Shown piece by piece: positions 1-8,699 of a stretch of 64,000 bases of DNA (the first letter of the stretch is position 1; each line of letters begins with the position of its first letter). Under the pieces are notes generated by a model. That model searched no databases. It was not told the origin of the DNA and worked only from the letters and a program-made list of their open reading frames with translations. Source of the DNA: an uncultured Saprospiraceae bacterium (GTDB taxonomy: Bacteria > Bacteroidota > Bacteroidia > Chitinophagales > Saprospiraceae); contig CALIAU010000020.1 of NCBI GenBank assembly GCA_938045585.1, positions 122,767 to 186,766 on the forward strand. The letters are read 5' to 3'. The position numbers and the translations under genes are program-made.

Positions 1-750
1 TGCCCTGCCATTTTCCAAATACTTAAGTCCTTGGTCAAATTTGTTTTCTTTTATTGCAAGTTTGGATTCTATAAACGATAATAAGTATTGTCCTTTGTGG
101 AAATTGAGGTCGTTCCACACATCTTTTGTCTTATTTATAAAGTCTTTAGTTTTTTCTCTATTATCCCTTTTGAGATGTAGAAAAGCTAAATTCTGGTATA
201 TGTAACCTATATCTGTACTGTCTAAGACTGCTGTAGCAATTGCCTTATTATAGTAAGTTTCCGCTTCATTTAATTCTCCAATATGTATTTTTATCAATCC
301 AAGGTTTTGGAAAACAGCTGCTTGAATCCGTTTATTTTTACCTCTGTTCGCATAATCTTCAGCTTTCATTAGATAATACATAGCTGATTCATAATCTTTT
401 TCCACTATTAGAATTAAAGCAATGTACATTTGGTTGAGTGCGAAGTGCTCTGGTACAGTCTCTTTTTCGAAAAATTCTTTTTCGCCTTTGACCAAATATT
501 CTCTGGCTTTCTGAAAATTTGAGTTTTCGTATTCAGCAACTCCTAGTAGGTTGTATGCTAATAAGAAGTCTGCACAGGTTAAGGATGTATATTCTTTATA
601 AAGTTTTTCTGCCTCTTCTACTGAAATCCCAGCTCTGGTTAGTGATTCGATTTTACCTTCTAAATGACTACAAAGATCTTGGGTATAGATAGATATAGAT
701 ACAAGCGTAAAGACAGAAAACAGCATGGTCTTTTTTAATGAGTATGTCAT
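1..750 (-). CDS. TPR-repeat protein, N-terminal part (runs off window)
   Basis: An open reading frame begins with ATG at 750 and stays open for 250 codons to the first base of the window, so its C-terminal part is missing. The first about 24 residues form a signal peptide or membrane anchor (MTYSLKKTMLFSVFTLVS then ISIYTQ). The rest is helical and falls into tetratricopeptide-like units, for example AYNLLGVAEYENSNFQKARE, AAVFQNLGLIKIHIGELNEA and GYIYQNLAFLHLKRDNREKT, spaced 35-40 residues apart. In Bacteroidota such exported TPR arrays are often the sensor half of proteins that continue into a membrane helix and a LuxR-type DNA-binding or histidine kinase domain. Whether that holds here lies outside the window, so only the TPR call is supported. 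Confidence 0.75.
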   Translation of the reverse strand, partial: MTYSLKKTMLFSVFTLVSISIYTQDLCSHLEGKIESLTRAGISVEEAEKLYKEYTSLTCADFLLAYNLLGVAEYENSNFQKAREYLVKGEKEFFEKETVPEHFALNQMYIALILIVEKDYESAMYYLMKAEDYANRGKNKRIQAAVFQNLGLIKIHIGELNEAETYYNKAIATAVLDSTDIGYIYQNLAFLHLKRDNREKTKDFINKTKDVWNDLNFHKGQYLLSFIESKLAIKENKFDQGLKYLENGRA

Positions 751-1413
751 TGGTGTATCTTTGCAATAGATCTAGCTGAAGCTAATAAACTATTCTTTTG
801 AATATATCATTACTTTTTATCTAAGATAAGAACAATTCAAATATCAGAATTCTACTAAGCAATTGTATTTTAATGTATTGGGTGCATCTTCTGTACGTCT
901 AATTAAAAGCATGCTTGGCTAATCGCCGACAAAAGAATGTAAGATTCATAGATTGTGTTGCATGTGCTAGGCCAACTACTTTTCCTTTCTGTTCTAAGTA
1001 AAGAAAGCAAATTACTTAGTGCATCATTAAGATGATTCAGGATGTACGTTTACTAAAATAAGTATAACATATACTCAATGTGCAAGGCCTCCTTTCTCAA
1101 AAAAAGGGAACTTTAACTTATGATAATATGCAAAGAGGCTTATCTAATGTGATAGTCTCGCGTGAGCTTGCCTGGAGGGTTTTAAGTCCGCTAGGACCAA
1201 GCGAGCAGCGCGCCCGGAAGGGAACGACCCAGCTCTTATAGAGCTGTGGGCACGCCCAAACTAGCAAGAAAAGCTATATATATCAGTTAAAAACATATAG
1301 TATTAATCTATAATATGTTATTTTTGACCAATATTTCTAGCAATTACGCGTATTAATAGGAGGAATTAGAACAGGAGGGTTTAGTAAATTTTTAAAGACA
1401 AGTTACATATACG
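751..1413. other. 663-bp intergenic region, mostly featureless
   Basis: This stretch separates the divergent TPR gene and the penicillin-binding protein gene. Apart from the dispersed repeat at 1156-1258 I find no convincing open frame, tRNA or terminator. Purine-rich AGGAGG and CAGGAGGG strings lie near 1359-1380, but 35-55 bases before the 1414 start they are too far away to act as a ribosome binding site. Confidence 0.5.
1156..1258 (+). repeat. dispersed ~100-bp GGGCGTGCC element, copy A
   Basis: One of four copies in the window (others at 33428-33531, 41784-41884 and 62386-62480). It is bounded by CGCGTGAG on the left and CACGCCCAA on the right, with the conserved middle GGTTTTAAGTCCGCTAGGAC, AAGCGAGCAGCGCGCCCGGA and AGGGAACGACC. 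Just inside the right end is a hairpin CAGCTCT-TAT-AGAGCTG. The other copies have different hairpin sequences at the same place that still pair. The compact size and imperfect palindromes resemble REP/BIME-like elements moved by RAYT-type enzymes, but no such enzyme gene lies in this window. Confidence 0.85.
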
Positions 1414-3930
1414 ATGAGCGAAAAAGGGAGTTCATTTTTTAAATGGTTATGGATTTTAATAATCGTAGGGACAATTTGCGTGATAGGGGTTTTTGTATTA
1501 GTCTCCTTTACAAAGATGCCTGATACGGAGGAGTTAGAAAATCCAAAATATGAGCAGGCTTCTATAATTTATTCACGTGAGAAGGAAGAGATAGGAAGGT
1601 GGTTCCGTTTTAATAGAGAGTCTGTGGATCATCATGAGCTCAACAAAAATTTGCAAGAAGCACTTATCGCTACTGAGGACGTGCGTTATTATAGTCATAC
1701 TGGAGTAGATGTGCGCGGTACTGCTAGAGCGTTTGCTTATCTAGGGAAACGGGGAGGTGCAAGTACGATAACACAGCAGTTAGCGAAATTGTTTTTTACT
1801 GAACGACCAGGCAATAGTCTCAAGCGTGTGTGGCAAAAGATGAAAGAGTGGGTTATCGCAATTGAATTTGAAAAGCGATATACGAAGGAAGAGATTATGG
1901 CGATGTATCTTAACAAGACAGATTTTGTGAATGACTCGCATGGTATTGCCGCAGCTGCGAACACATATTTTGGTAAGGACCAAAAGGACTTGAACATTGC
2001 TGAAGCGGCTACTCTCGTGGGTATGCTAAAAGGGCCTTCTCGTTATAATCCGATCTCAAATCCTGAGGCGGCAATTCAGCGGAGAAATGTGGTTCTGGGA
2101 CAGATGTTAAAGTATGATAAGTTAACGCAAGAAGAGTTTGATGCCTTGACAAAGGAGCCCATTGATAATTCTAGATATAAACGTACCATGCATTATGATG
2201 GCGTTGCTCCTTATTTTAGGGCTTCGCTTTCAAAGTATGTCAATGCCATTTTGCGTGATAATAAAATTACTAAACCGGACGGTACTTCTTATAATATTTA
2301 TCGAGATGGTATCAAGGTCTACACTACGATAGATTTAAAAATGCAAAAGCATGCCGAGGCTGCGGCAAACGCGCATATGGCTAAATTGCAGAAACGTTTT
2401 TTTACTGTGTGGGATGGATTAGATCCATGGACTTACGATGCTACGGATGAACAAAAACAAATTAGAAAGGATGGTCTTAATCAGGGGATTCGGGATTCTG
2501 AGCGCTATGCTAATCTGCGCAAGCGATATATGTCTGGGGCCTTCTCTGCTGTTTTAAAAGAAACACCCTCTGCCAAATTGCGTGACATAGATATTATCCG
2601 TATGATTAAGGAGGATAATGATGCGGGTTATCTGGTAAAACTGAATAGAAAGAAGACGATAAGCAAGGAGCAAATCAAGGTCTACAAAAAGATAATGAAT
2701 GGTTCGCATTTTGGAGAATTAAAAGATGCTTGGAATAGTCTGAATAAAGCGACGAGGAAGGCATTTAACAAAAAGACGAACATGAAGATCTTTGCCTATA
2801 ATGAGGCCGGCGAACGATCAGCAAATATGACTCCTCTGGATTCTATCAAGTATCATAGAAAGCATATGCAGATAGGTTCTATTTCTATAGAACCCGAGAC
2901 TGGTTTTGTACGTACTTGGTTGGGAGGCATCGGTAATAAGTATTTCAAATTTGACCATATCAATGCAAACAGACAGGTGGGTTCCACGTTTAAGCCCTTT
3001 GTCTACGGTACTGCTATCCAACAAGGAACATCACCATGTATGCGTATCAAAGATGCACGTTATACGATACCCGCAAATGACCCCAATTTTGGCTTGTTAA
3101 AAACCTGGGCGCCAGAGAACTCTTCTGGAAAATTTACGAATCAACCCGTAACCCTGTTAGAAGCTCTCAAGAAATCGCTCAACTCTATTTCCGTTAAGTT
3201 GATGATAGAACTGGGTACGCCTGAACCTGTGCGTCAAATGGCAGAAATGATGGGTGTAGATAAAAATAAAATTCCTAAGTTTCCTTCTATTGCCTTGGGT
3301 ACTCCTGAGCTTAACGTCTTGGAGCTTACCGCAGCATATGCCACCTTTGCAAATAATGGTGTCTATATTAAACCCACTTTTATAGAACGCATAGAAGATA
3401 AGGATGGTAAGTTGTTGTATAGATCTGTTCCAGAAAAACGAACAGCAATCAAGCCGAGGTATAATCATGCCATGGTCGAGATGTTGAAGTATGCTGCAAG
3501 CTTTGTGCACGATCGATTAGACGTAGAGTTTGGTGGAAAAACAGGTACTACCAATGATTATGTAGATGGGTGGTTTATGGGAATTACTCCTGAGCTTGTT
3601 ACTGGCACCTGGGTAGGTGGAGAGGACAACTGGATACGTTTCTTATCTCTGGCAGATGGTCAGGGAGGCGTCATGGCCAGACCTTACTTTATAGACTTTA
3701 TGCAACGCGTTGAAGGAGATTCTGATATCGATTTTGATTCCAACGCGACCTTTACTGTTCCGGAAGGAGAACTTGTCCATATGGACTGTACGGAATACGA
3801 TAAATTACGTCAGCAGAATCCTACAACTAAGGTGAAGGTTATTTCAAAGAAGAAGGGAGTCTTTGACGATGATGATGAGGAAGAAGAGGAGGAATTTGAA
3901 GAGGAGGAAGAAGAAGAGGGAGAGGAATAA
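1414..3930 (+). CDS. bifunctional penicillin-binding protein 1A (transglycosylase/transpeptidase)
   Basis: Class A penicillin-binding protein that polymerises lipid II glycan strands and cross-links their stem peptides at the outer face of the inner membrane. A short cytoplasmic N-terminus precedes one membrane helix (about 11-31). The GT51 glycosyltransferase motifs are present: EDVRYYSHTGVD with the catalytic Glu near residue 88, GGASTITQQ at 114-122, and the following EFEKRYTKEEIMAMYLN. The transpeptidase domain has STFK with nucleophile Ser524, SLN at 588-590 and KTG at 709-711. Length (838 aa) fits the family. The C-terminus is odd: after the catalytic domain the last 22 or so residues are almost only Asp and Glu. 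Start chosen because it gives a canonical short N-tail before the membrane anchor. Confidence 0.95.
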   Translation: MSEKGSSFFKWLWILIIVGTICVIGVFVLVSFTKMPDTEELENPKYEQASIIYSREKEEIGRWFRFNRESVDHHELNKNLQEALIATEDVRYYSHTGVDVRGTARAFAYLGKRGGASTITQQLAKLFFTERPGNSLKRVWQKMKEWVIAIEFEKRYTKEEIMAMYLNKTDFVNDSHGIAAAANTYFGKDQKDLNIAEAATLVGMLKGPSRYNPISNPEAAIQRRNVVLGQMLKYDKLTQEEFDALTKEPIDNSRYKRTMHYDGVAPYFRASLSKYVNAILRDNKITKPDGTSYNIYRDGIKVYTTIDLKMQKHAEAAANAHMAKLQKRFFTVWDGLDPWTYDATDEQKQIRKDGLNQGIRDSERYANLRKRYMSGAFSAVLKETPSAKLRDIDIIRMIKEDNDAGYLVKLNRKKTISKEQIKVYKKIMNGSHFGELKDAWNSLNKATRKAFNKKTNMKIFAYNEAGERSANMTPLDSIKYHRKHMQIGSISIEPETGFVRTWLGGIGNKYFKFDHINANRQVGSTFKPFVYGTAIQQGTSPCMRIKDARYTIPANDPNFGLLKTWAPENSSGKFTNQPVTLLEALKKSLNSISVKLMIELGTPEPVRQMAEMMGVDKNKIPKFPSIALGTPELNVLELTAAYATFANNGVYIKPTFIERIEDKDGKLLYRSVPEKRTAIKPRYNHAMVEMLKYAASFVHDRLDVEFGGKTGTTNDYVDGWFMGITPELVTGTWVGGEDNWIRFLSLADGQGGVMARPYFIDFMQRVEGDSDIDFDSNATFTVPEGELVHMDCTEYDKLRQQNPTTKVKVISKKKGVFDDDDEEEEEEFEEEEEEEGEE

Positions 3931-3992
3931 TTATTGCCTTCTTAGGAATCGTTTTGTCTATTTCCACGTTATACTATCAAACCCGGCTATCC

Positions 3993-4508
3993 ATGCGTGT
4001 ATTTCGCTCTATCTTCCTATTATTTTTTCTCAGCATGCAATTTGCATTGCTCGCACAAAAAGATAGTATCACGGTTTATTATTTTCTGACGGAAGAATGT
4101 GTTGTATGCCAACAGTACACCCCTACTATGAATCGTTTGTACGAGTCTTTTAACTCCAGAAACCTATCCTTCGTAGGTCTATTTCCGAATCGCTTTTCTA
4201 GAGAAGAAAGCATCCAAGCTTTCAAAGAAAAATATAAGCTTCCTTTTGAACTAAAGCGGGAATATTATCAAAGTAAGACGAAGCGGTTTGGAGTAGAAAT
4301 TACTCCAGAAGTCGTTGTCTATAATGAAAGCAAGGAGTATATTGTTTATAAGGGAAGAATTGATAACTTATTTATGCGTGTAGGAAAACGTAGACGTGTG
4401 GTGACTAAGAAGGAGTTAGAAAACGTTTTGCTTGCATTACAAAACAATGAGGATGTTACCATAGAGAACACAAGCCCTGTAGGTTGCTATATTAATCTAA
4501 TCAAGTAA
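3993..4508 (+). CDS. thioredoxin-fold secreted protein with CxxC
   Basis: A 171-residue protein with a signal peptide (MRVFRSIFLLFFLSMQFALLAQ) and a thioredoxin-like domain. The redox motif is CVVC in TEECVVCQQYTPTMNRLYES, about 30 residues in, and a cis-Pro loop candidate is EITPEVVVYN. The C-terminus GCYINLI resembles redoxin-like proteins seen beside copper and cytochrome proteins in Bacteroidota. It probably acts in the periplasm as a thiol-disulfide exchange or metal-handling protein. A longer frame opens at 3954, but the start at 3993 gives a proper signal peptide directly at the N-terminus, so I chose it. It ends 9 bases before the convergent arylsulfotransferase gene. Confidence 0.7.
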   Translation: MRVFRSIFLLFFLSMQFALLAQKDSITVYYFLTEECVVCQQYTPTMNRLYESFNSRNLSFVGLFPNRFSREESIQAFKEKYKLPFELKREYYQSKTKRFGVEITPEVVVYNESKEYIVYKGRIDNLFMRVGKRRRVVTKKELENVLLALQNNEDVTIENTSPVGCYINLIK

Positions 4509-4517
4509 GCTATAACT

Positions 4518-6128
4518 CTAGAGTTTTATAATTTTTTGTGTGTACATTTTCTTTTCGTCTCTGACGTGAAGAATGTAAATTCCGGGAATTAAATGCGAAC
4601 AAGCTACGGTGTTAATTCCCTGACTGAGCTGCGCTTGTTGTATTAAGACGCCTGTTTGATTAAAAAGCTCTAGATGTAAGCCACCGTAGTCAGAAAAAAT
4701 ACGCAGATTTTCTTCAACAGGATTATTGAGTACTGTCAGGAGTTGCTCATCTACATTGTCTGTAGCTGTCATATTATCAAAGATCTGACAATTACTATCT
4801 AAAGGAAGTAGTTCGATAGGGTTTCCAGGTGTAAGATCTTTCCCTATAAAGGCGGGATAATCCGCTGGATAGCGGATAATTTTAAAGACGTCATTGAGAC
4901 TTGGAGTAATTCCTTGTTCGACTGGTCCTTCAATAATATCTACCGGATTCAGGTAATCCCATACTATTTTTCCGTCCACATTCACTTCGAAAAAATGTCC
5001 AGAGGTTCCCTCACAGATAAGAGCATTTTTATTAGGTAGGATTTGCACACTTGAAATACGTCCTGAGAAAAATTGTGGATCTGTATACTCCCAAATTGGG
5101 TTATCTGGTCCAAAGGCTTGTCCTTCTTCTAAGAAGTAATTATAATTCTCTATAGGTGCTATCCAACGTTCAACCCTGGATCTGTTCGGCTGCCAGTTAT
5201 TATTAAACACAGATAACTCGCCTGGTAGTCCTCCCTTAACCCATTCTACATTATGTTGGCCAGCAAATATTTTATCTCCCTGGTTGCCTCTAGCATAGAC
5301 CTGAGGGTTTCCGTAACGATATAGTATATCTCCCCCCATACCGGAATTTCCTCCAGTGGAGCCTTGCGCTTCTTCCGTAGTCGTACTTTTATCAATAATC
5401 CATATCTCACTAAAGTTTCTAGAACTGATTGCAATTTGATCTAATTCAGGGTTGTAATCTATTCCATTGCAATGCGCCCAATCTTGTCCAGAAGTAATTC
5501 CGAAATTAAAATTCATTCTTTCTGGATGATCTGCGATAACTCCAAAGTTTAGTTTGCTTGCGTCAAAGTCTTGAACCAGATGATCAAGCATACTCCACTC
5601 CCAGACAATGTTAGCTTCTGAGCTACCCACCATTTCTATCTCTATTACTTTTTCAATCCATACTCCCTCGTCGCTATTTCTACCATTTGCCTCTACTTCT
5701 TCGGCAGAGATCTTTGTCCAAACCATAGCGAGAAAATTTCCATTTGGGAGTGGTTCAATGTCGTGGTGAGAAAGATTATTTTCGTCTGCTATTGTATAGC
5801 TCCATAAGATGTCCCCATCCCAAGAATATAATTCAAACAAGCCACCACCACCGCCACCACTAAATGGACTTCCTATTCTTCCAGTACGTAATAGATTGCC
5901 ATTTTCAAGAAGGTATACACTTGCTCCTGGAAGCGTGTTGCTTTCCCAGGTGTTAATTACAAAGCCGCAATTATCTATGAGGTAGGTAGTTCTATTATTG
6001 GAAAATAAAGTATATCCATTATACGCTTCTTCTGTGTTTACGAACAAGCCAACTGTTTGCGTTTGTGTAAAGCCTAATTGCGGTATCATCACGCAAAGAA
6101 TGAAAACTAAGAATCTTAATTGCTGCAT
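4518..6128 (-). CDS. arylsulfotransferase-family protein with T9SS sorting domain
   Basis: Secreted protein of 536 aa with a signal peptide (first about 21 residues, ending GFTQ), a beta-propeller typical of aryl-sulfate sulfotransferases, and a C-terminal T9SS type A sorting domain (about 465-536; ends with YILHVRDEKKMYTQKIIKL). Family hallmarks are HHDIEPLPNGNFLAM, WAHCNGIDYNPELDQIAISS and the FAGQHNVEWV segment, with His residues where the family has its sulfo-accepting His. ASST enzymes move a sulfuryl group between phenols without PAPS. The sorting domain predicts export through the type IX system and attachment to the cell surface or release. The substrate is not evident. The next gene on the same strand (6307-7509) lies 178 bases upstream with a palindrome between them. 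Confidence 0.85.
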   Translation of the reverse strand: MQQLRFLVFILCVMIPQLGFTQTQTVGLFVNTEEAYNGYTLFSNNRTTYLIDNCGFVINTWESNTLPGASVYLLENGNLLRTGRIGSPFSGGGGGGLFELYSWDGDILWSYTIADENNLSHHDIEPLPNGNFLAMVWTKISAEEVEANGRNSDEGVWIEKVIEIEMVGSSEANIVWEWSMLDHLVQDFDASKLNFGVIADHPERMNFNFGITSGQDWAHCNGIDYNPELDQIAISSRNFSEIWIIDKSTTTEEAQGSTGGNSGMGGDILYRYGNPQVYARGNQGDKIFAGQHNVEWVKGGLPGELSVFNNNWQPNRSRVERWIAPIENYNYFLEEGQAFGPDNPIWEYTDPQFFSGRISSVQILPNKNALICEGTSGHFFEVNVDGKIVWDYLNPVDIIEGPVEQGITPSLNDVFKIIRYPADYPAFIGKDLTPGNPIELLPLDSNCQIFDNMTATDNVDEQLLTVLNNPVEENLRIFSDYGGLHLELFNQTGVLIQQAQLSQGINTVACSHLIPGIYILHVRDEKKMYTQKIIKL

Positions 6129-6223
6129 ACGGTATATTAAGTTCCGTAAAGATAGCTAAAACTAGACTTTGCTTGGTTGTTGTTTTGGTTGCGCATGTAG
6201 TATACGGGACAATACAGATGAAG

Positions 6224-6253
6224 ATCCTGCCTGCCTGTGCAAGCAGGTAGGAT
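6224..6253. repeat. CCTGCC palindrome, copy 1
   Basis: A 30-bp inverted repeat with 11-base arms, ATCCTGCCTGC and GCAGGTAGGAT, around the loop CTGTGCAA; one arm pair is a G-T wobble. It belongs to the short CCTGCCTGC/GCAGGCAGG family found five times in the window, always between genes. Here it lies downstream of the 6307-7509 gene in its direction of transcription and could help terminate or stabilise that transcript, though no T-run follows. Confidence 0.7.
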
Positions 6254-6306
6254 GAAAGGATGAGGTTTTAAGTGCTCGAAAATAGATATTTTATTTTCTA
6301 AAGAGA

Positions 6307-7509
6307 TTAATAGTCTATAAATCCTAACTCGACCTGTTTCGTTTGTAGTTGATCTAAAAAACTATAGTACAATCTATTTCCAATTAATTCAATTTGTGGA
6401 AAACCGGTATCTCTTGCATTGGTATTTCTAGCAATTGATTGTGTTTCTACAATTCCTTTATCTATGTGCACTCGCGAAATCTTTACATCAGAAAATTCTT
6501 CATCGGCATCCATATATACTATGAGGGCCTCTTGCGTATTGAGTATTTTTACGTCCACTCTGCCGAGCGTCTTCCCTTCAGAAATAGTAAAGCGTTTTAT
6601 TTCCTTACGTAAGTTTGTATCGTAAAATGCTAGATTTACTTGTGGGTATTCATTGCTTGCCGTGTACCAGGCTGAGACAAGAAGATTGTTTTTAGTATCG
6701 ACACTGGGTCCGTTCACAGGACAGCCTGCGATCTTCCAATGGTCATTAGAAAACGGAATCGCTTGTGACCATTCCTTATCAAAAATCAACAAAGAAATAT
6801 CGCGATACTCGTCATCGCTCCTGTCTCTATATTGCACAAATAATTTTTCTCCGTCTGCACAAATAGTAGTTTGACAACAGTCACAGACCTTATCATCTAA
6901 AAGAACAGAGGCAGTCATCTCACCTGTTGATTTTAGGAAGCGTGTTCGCAATTGCATGACTCCGCCTCCATGGCTATGTTCTTCTTTAGTTTCAGCATGC
7001 CCTTTAGAATTTCTTCCGTCCAGCCAAACGAGTTGAATACCATCTTTATATGGAACACTGCTTACAAAACCATATTCACCCTTTACTTCTGAATCATTTA
7101 GTTTGTAGGTCTCCGAAATAGCTTTGTCTGCGATGGAATATATTTTAAATCGTATATCATAGTCATAAACACCCTCCCCGCTTTTTTCTAACCAATGCAA
7201 AAACAAATGTTGATCATCAGGAAACACCTGAACGGAAGGAAAGTCAGCCCAATTCACAAACCAGTCATCTCCCGAGACGATGCTCTGCTTTTCGCTCAAA
7301 TTTTTTCCTTGAATTTTGCTAAAGCCCAAATAGTTACTACTATCTCGAAATTCCACTTCACTTAGATATAGATTTCCCTTTCCGTCTTTTGCAAAATTTG
7401 GCAATTGACTCTGGACAAGACCAGTTCTAGAAAATCGAAATGTGCTTACAGGTTCGGAACAAGCAAGGAAGCCGCAAAGGCAAAGCATGAGATACGGAAG
7501 ACGCTTCAT
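6307..7509 (-). CDS. lipoprotein with sialidase-like beta-propeller
   Basis: A 400-residue lipoprotein: signal MKRLPYLMLCLCGFLACSEP with the lipobox Cys at residue 17. The remainder is rich in beta strands with repeated Asp/Gly turns and looks like a sialidase/BNR-type propeller. A distinctive CDCCQT motif near the middle (DDKVCDCCQTTICADG) is found in a family of sialidase-like exported proteins of Bacteroidota; the cysteine cluster could bind metal or form disulfides, but this is inference. No catalytic residues of true sialidases can be assigned by eye. It follows the SMP-30 gene by 33 bases on the same strand, so the two are probably one transcript. Confidence 0.6.
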   Translation of the reverse strand: MKRLPYLMLCLCGFLACSEPVSTFRFSRTGLVQSQLPNFAKDGKGNLYLSEVEFRDSSNYLGFSKIQGKNLSEKQSIVSGDDWFVNWADFPSVQVFPDDQHLFLHWLEKSGEGVYDYDIRFKIYSIADKAISETYKLNDSEVKGEYGFVSSVPYKDGIQLVWLDGRNSKGHAETKEEHSHGGGVMQLRTRFLKSTGEMTASVLLDDKVCDCCQTTICADGEKLFVQYRDRSDDEYRDISLLIFDKEWSQAIPFSNDHWKIAGCPVNGPSVDTKNNLLVSAWYTASNEYPQVNLAFYDTNLRKEIKRFTISEGKTLGRVDVKILNTQEALIVYMDADEEFSDVKISRVHIDKGIVETQSIARNTNARDTGFPQIELIGNRLYYSFLDQLQTKQVELGFIDY

Positions 7510-7542
7510 GAGTCAAAGAAACAAAATATCAATACGAATTTT

Positions 7543-8505
7543 TTAATTCCTAAGAAAAAATGGGCTTGGTACTCCTTTTGTGTTCAGGTCTATTTTAAAA
7601 ATGGATCCTGCATCTGGAAACTCTTGTAATTCCTCTTCGCTCATGTCTACTCGAGCGGAAGTAATGTAAAGAGTAGAAAGATTCTCTCCGCCAAAGGCAC
7701 AGGAGGTAACATTATGTGCTGGTACTTCTAGTTTTCGTAGAACCTGTCCTGTTAGGGGATCAAATTGAATGACTGCATTTCCATTCCACATCGCTACCCA
7801 AAGCTTATCGTTTTCATCTATTGCCATACCATCGGGAAAACCTAAGGAGTTGGGCACACGGACAGCAATGCGTTCGTTCGAAATATCTCCACTTGCCTTA
7901 TCATAATCAAAGGCTCGAATGTTCGATGTGGGTGTATCTATGTAGTACATCGTTTTTGCATCTTTAGTCCAGACAATTCCATTTGATATCGTGATCTTAT
8001 CTAAGCGTTCTTTATAAGAACCATCTGCTTCAATACTATATAGTTTTGCGGCAGCTTCGGTTTCGTCCATGCGCATGGTGCCTGCCCATAGTCTCCCTGC
8101 TGGATCACACTTACCATCATTGAATCTGTTCGTAGGAATATCTTTTTCTATGGCAGAAAACAGTTCTATTTTTTTTGTTTTAAGATTCAAGGAATAAATA
8201 CCATCTTCTAAGGCAAGGAGAGCGTTCCCTTCAGAAGTGGGCACTACTGTTCCTATCCTGGAAGGCAGGTCAAATGTTGTATTTGAATTATCTGCAGGTG
8301 TATAAATATGAAACTGTTTTCCTTCAATATCGATCCAATATAATGCATTTGTTTTGTGATTCCAGAATGCTCCCTCTCCAAGCTTTGCTTCCATTTTTAG
8401 TGTACGTTCTACTTTAGCAATAGGTCCAATAAAAATATTTGTTAGGTTTTTGTCTTTAGTTTGGGTGCAAGAATAGAAGAATAAGAATACAAGTAAAAAT
8501 CGCAT
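7543..8505 (-). CDS. SMP-30/gluconolactonase-family lipoprotein
   Basis: A 320-residue protein of the SMP-30/LRE (regucalcin, gluconolactonase) family: a six-bladed propeller that binds a divalent metal and opens sugar lactones. Recognisable segments are LGEGAFWNHKTNALYWIDIE, TNRFNDGKCDPAGRLWAGTM, ISNGIVWTKDAKTMYYIDT and FPDGMAIDENDKLWVAMW, which carry the usual Glu, Asn and Asp metal ligands. The N-terminus (MRFLLVFLFFYSCTQ) is a short lipoprotein signal with Cys13, so it should sit in the periplasm or on the outer membrane. First gene of a likely two-gene operon with the sialidase-like lipoprotein. The upstream region is shared with the divergent 8700 gene. Confidence 0.85.
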   Translation of the reverse strand: MRFLLVFLFFYSCTQTKDKNLTNIFIGPIAKVERTLKMEAKLGEGAFWNHKTNALYWIDIEGKQFHIYTPADNSNTTFDLPSRIGTVVPTSEGNALLALEDGIYSLNLKTKKIELFSAIEKDIPTNRFNDGKCDPAGRLWAGTMRMDETEAAAKLYSIEADGSYKERLDKITISNGIVWTKDAKTMYYIDTPTSNIRAFDYDKASGDISNERIAVRVPNSLGFPDGMAIDENDKLWVAMWNGNAVIQFDPLTGQVLRKLEVPAHNVTSCAFGGENLSTLYITSARVDMSEEELQEFPDAGSIFKIDLNTKGVPSPFFLRN

Positions 8506-8699
8506 GCGTGTAGGTAGTGTTGTACGTCTCGAAGGTAGAAAATTCTATGTAAGCTAAGCTTAGTTAAATAAAATACTCCTTCATTTTATTGTAATCGTTT
8601 ACAGAGTCTAAAAGGCCTCCCAATTATATTTCATATTTAAAACAAGGTTGTGCATGAATTTCTCTGCTCATTTGTATATTACTTGTTCAAGAATCTTGT

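Noticed and set aside
3863-4066. Frame rich in Lys/Arg/Met across the end of the PBP1A gene
   Set aside because: It is the shifted reading of the GAG/GAA-rich acidic tail and overlaps two better genes.
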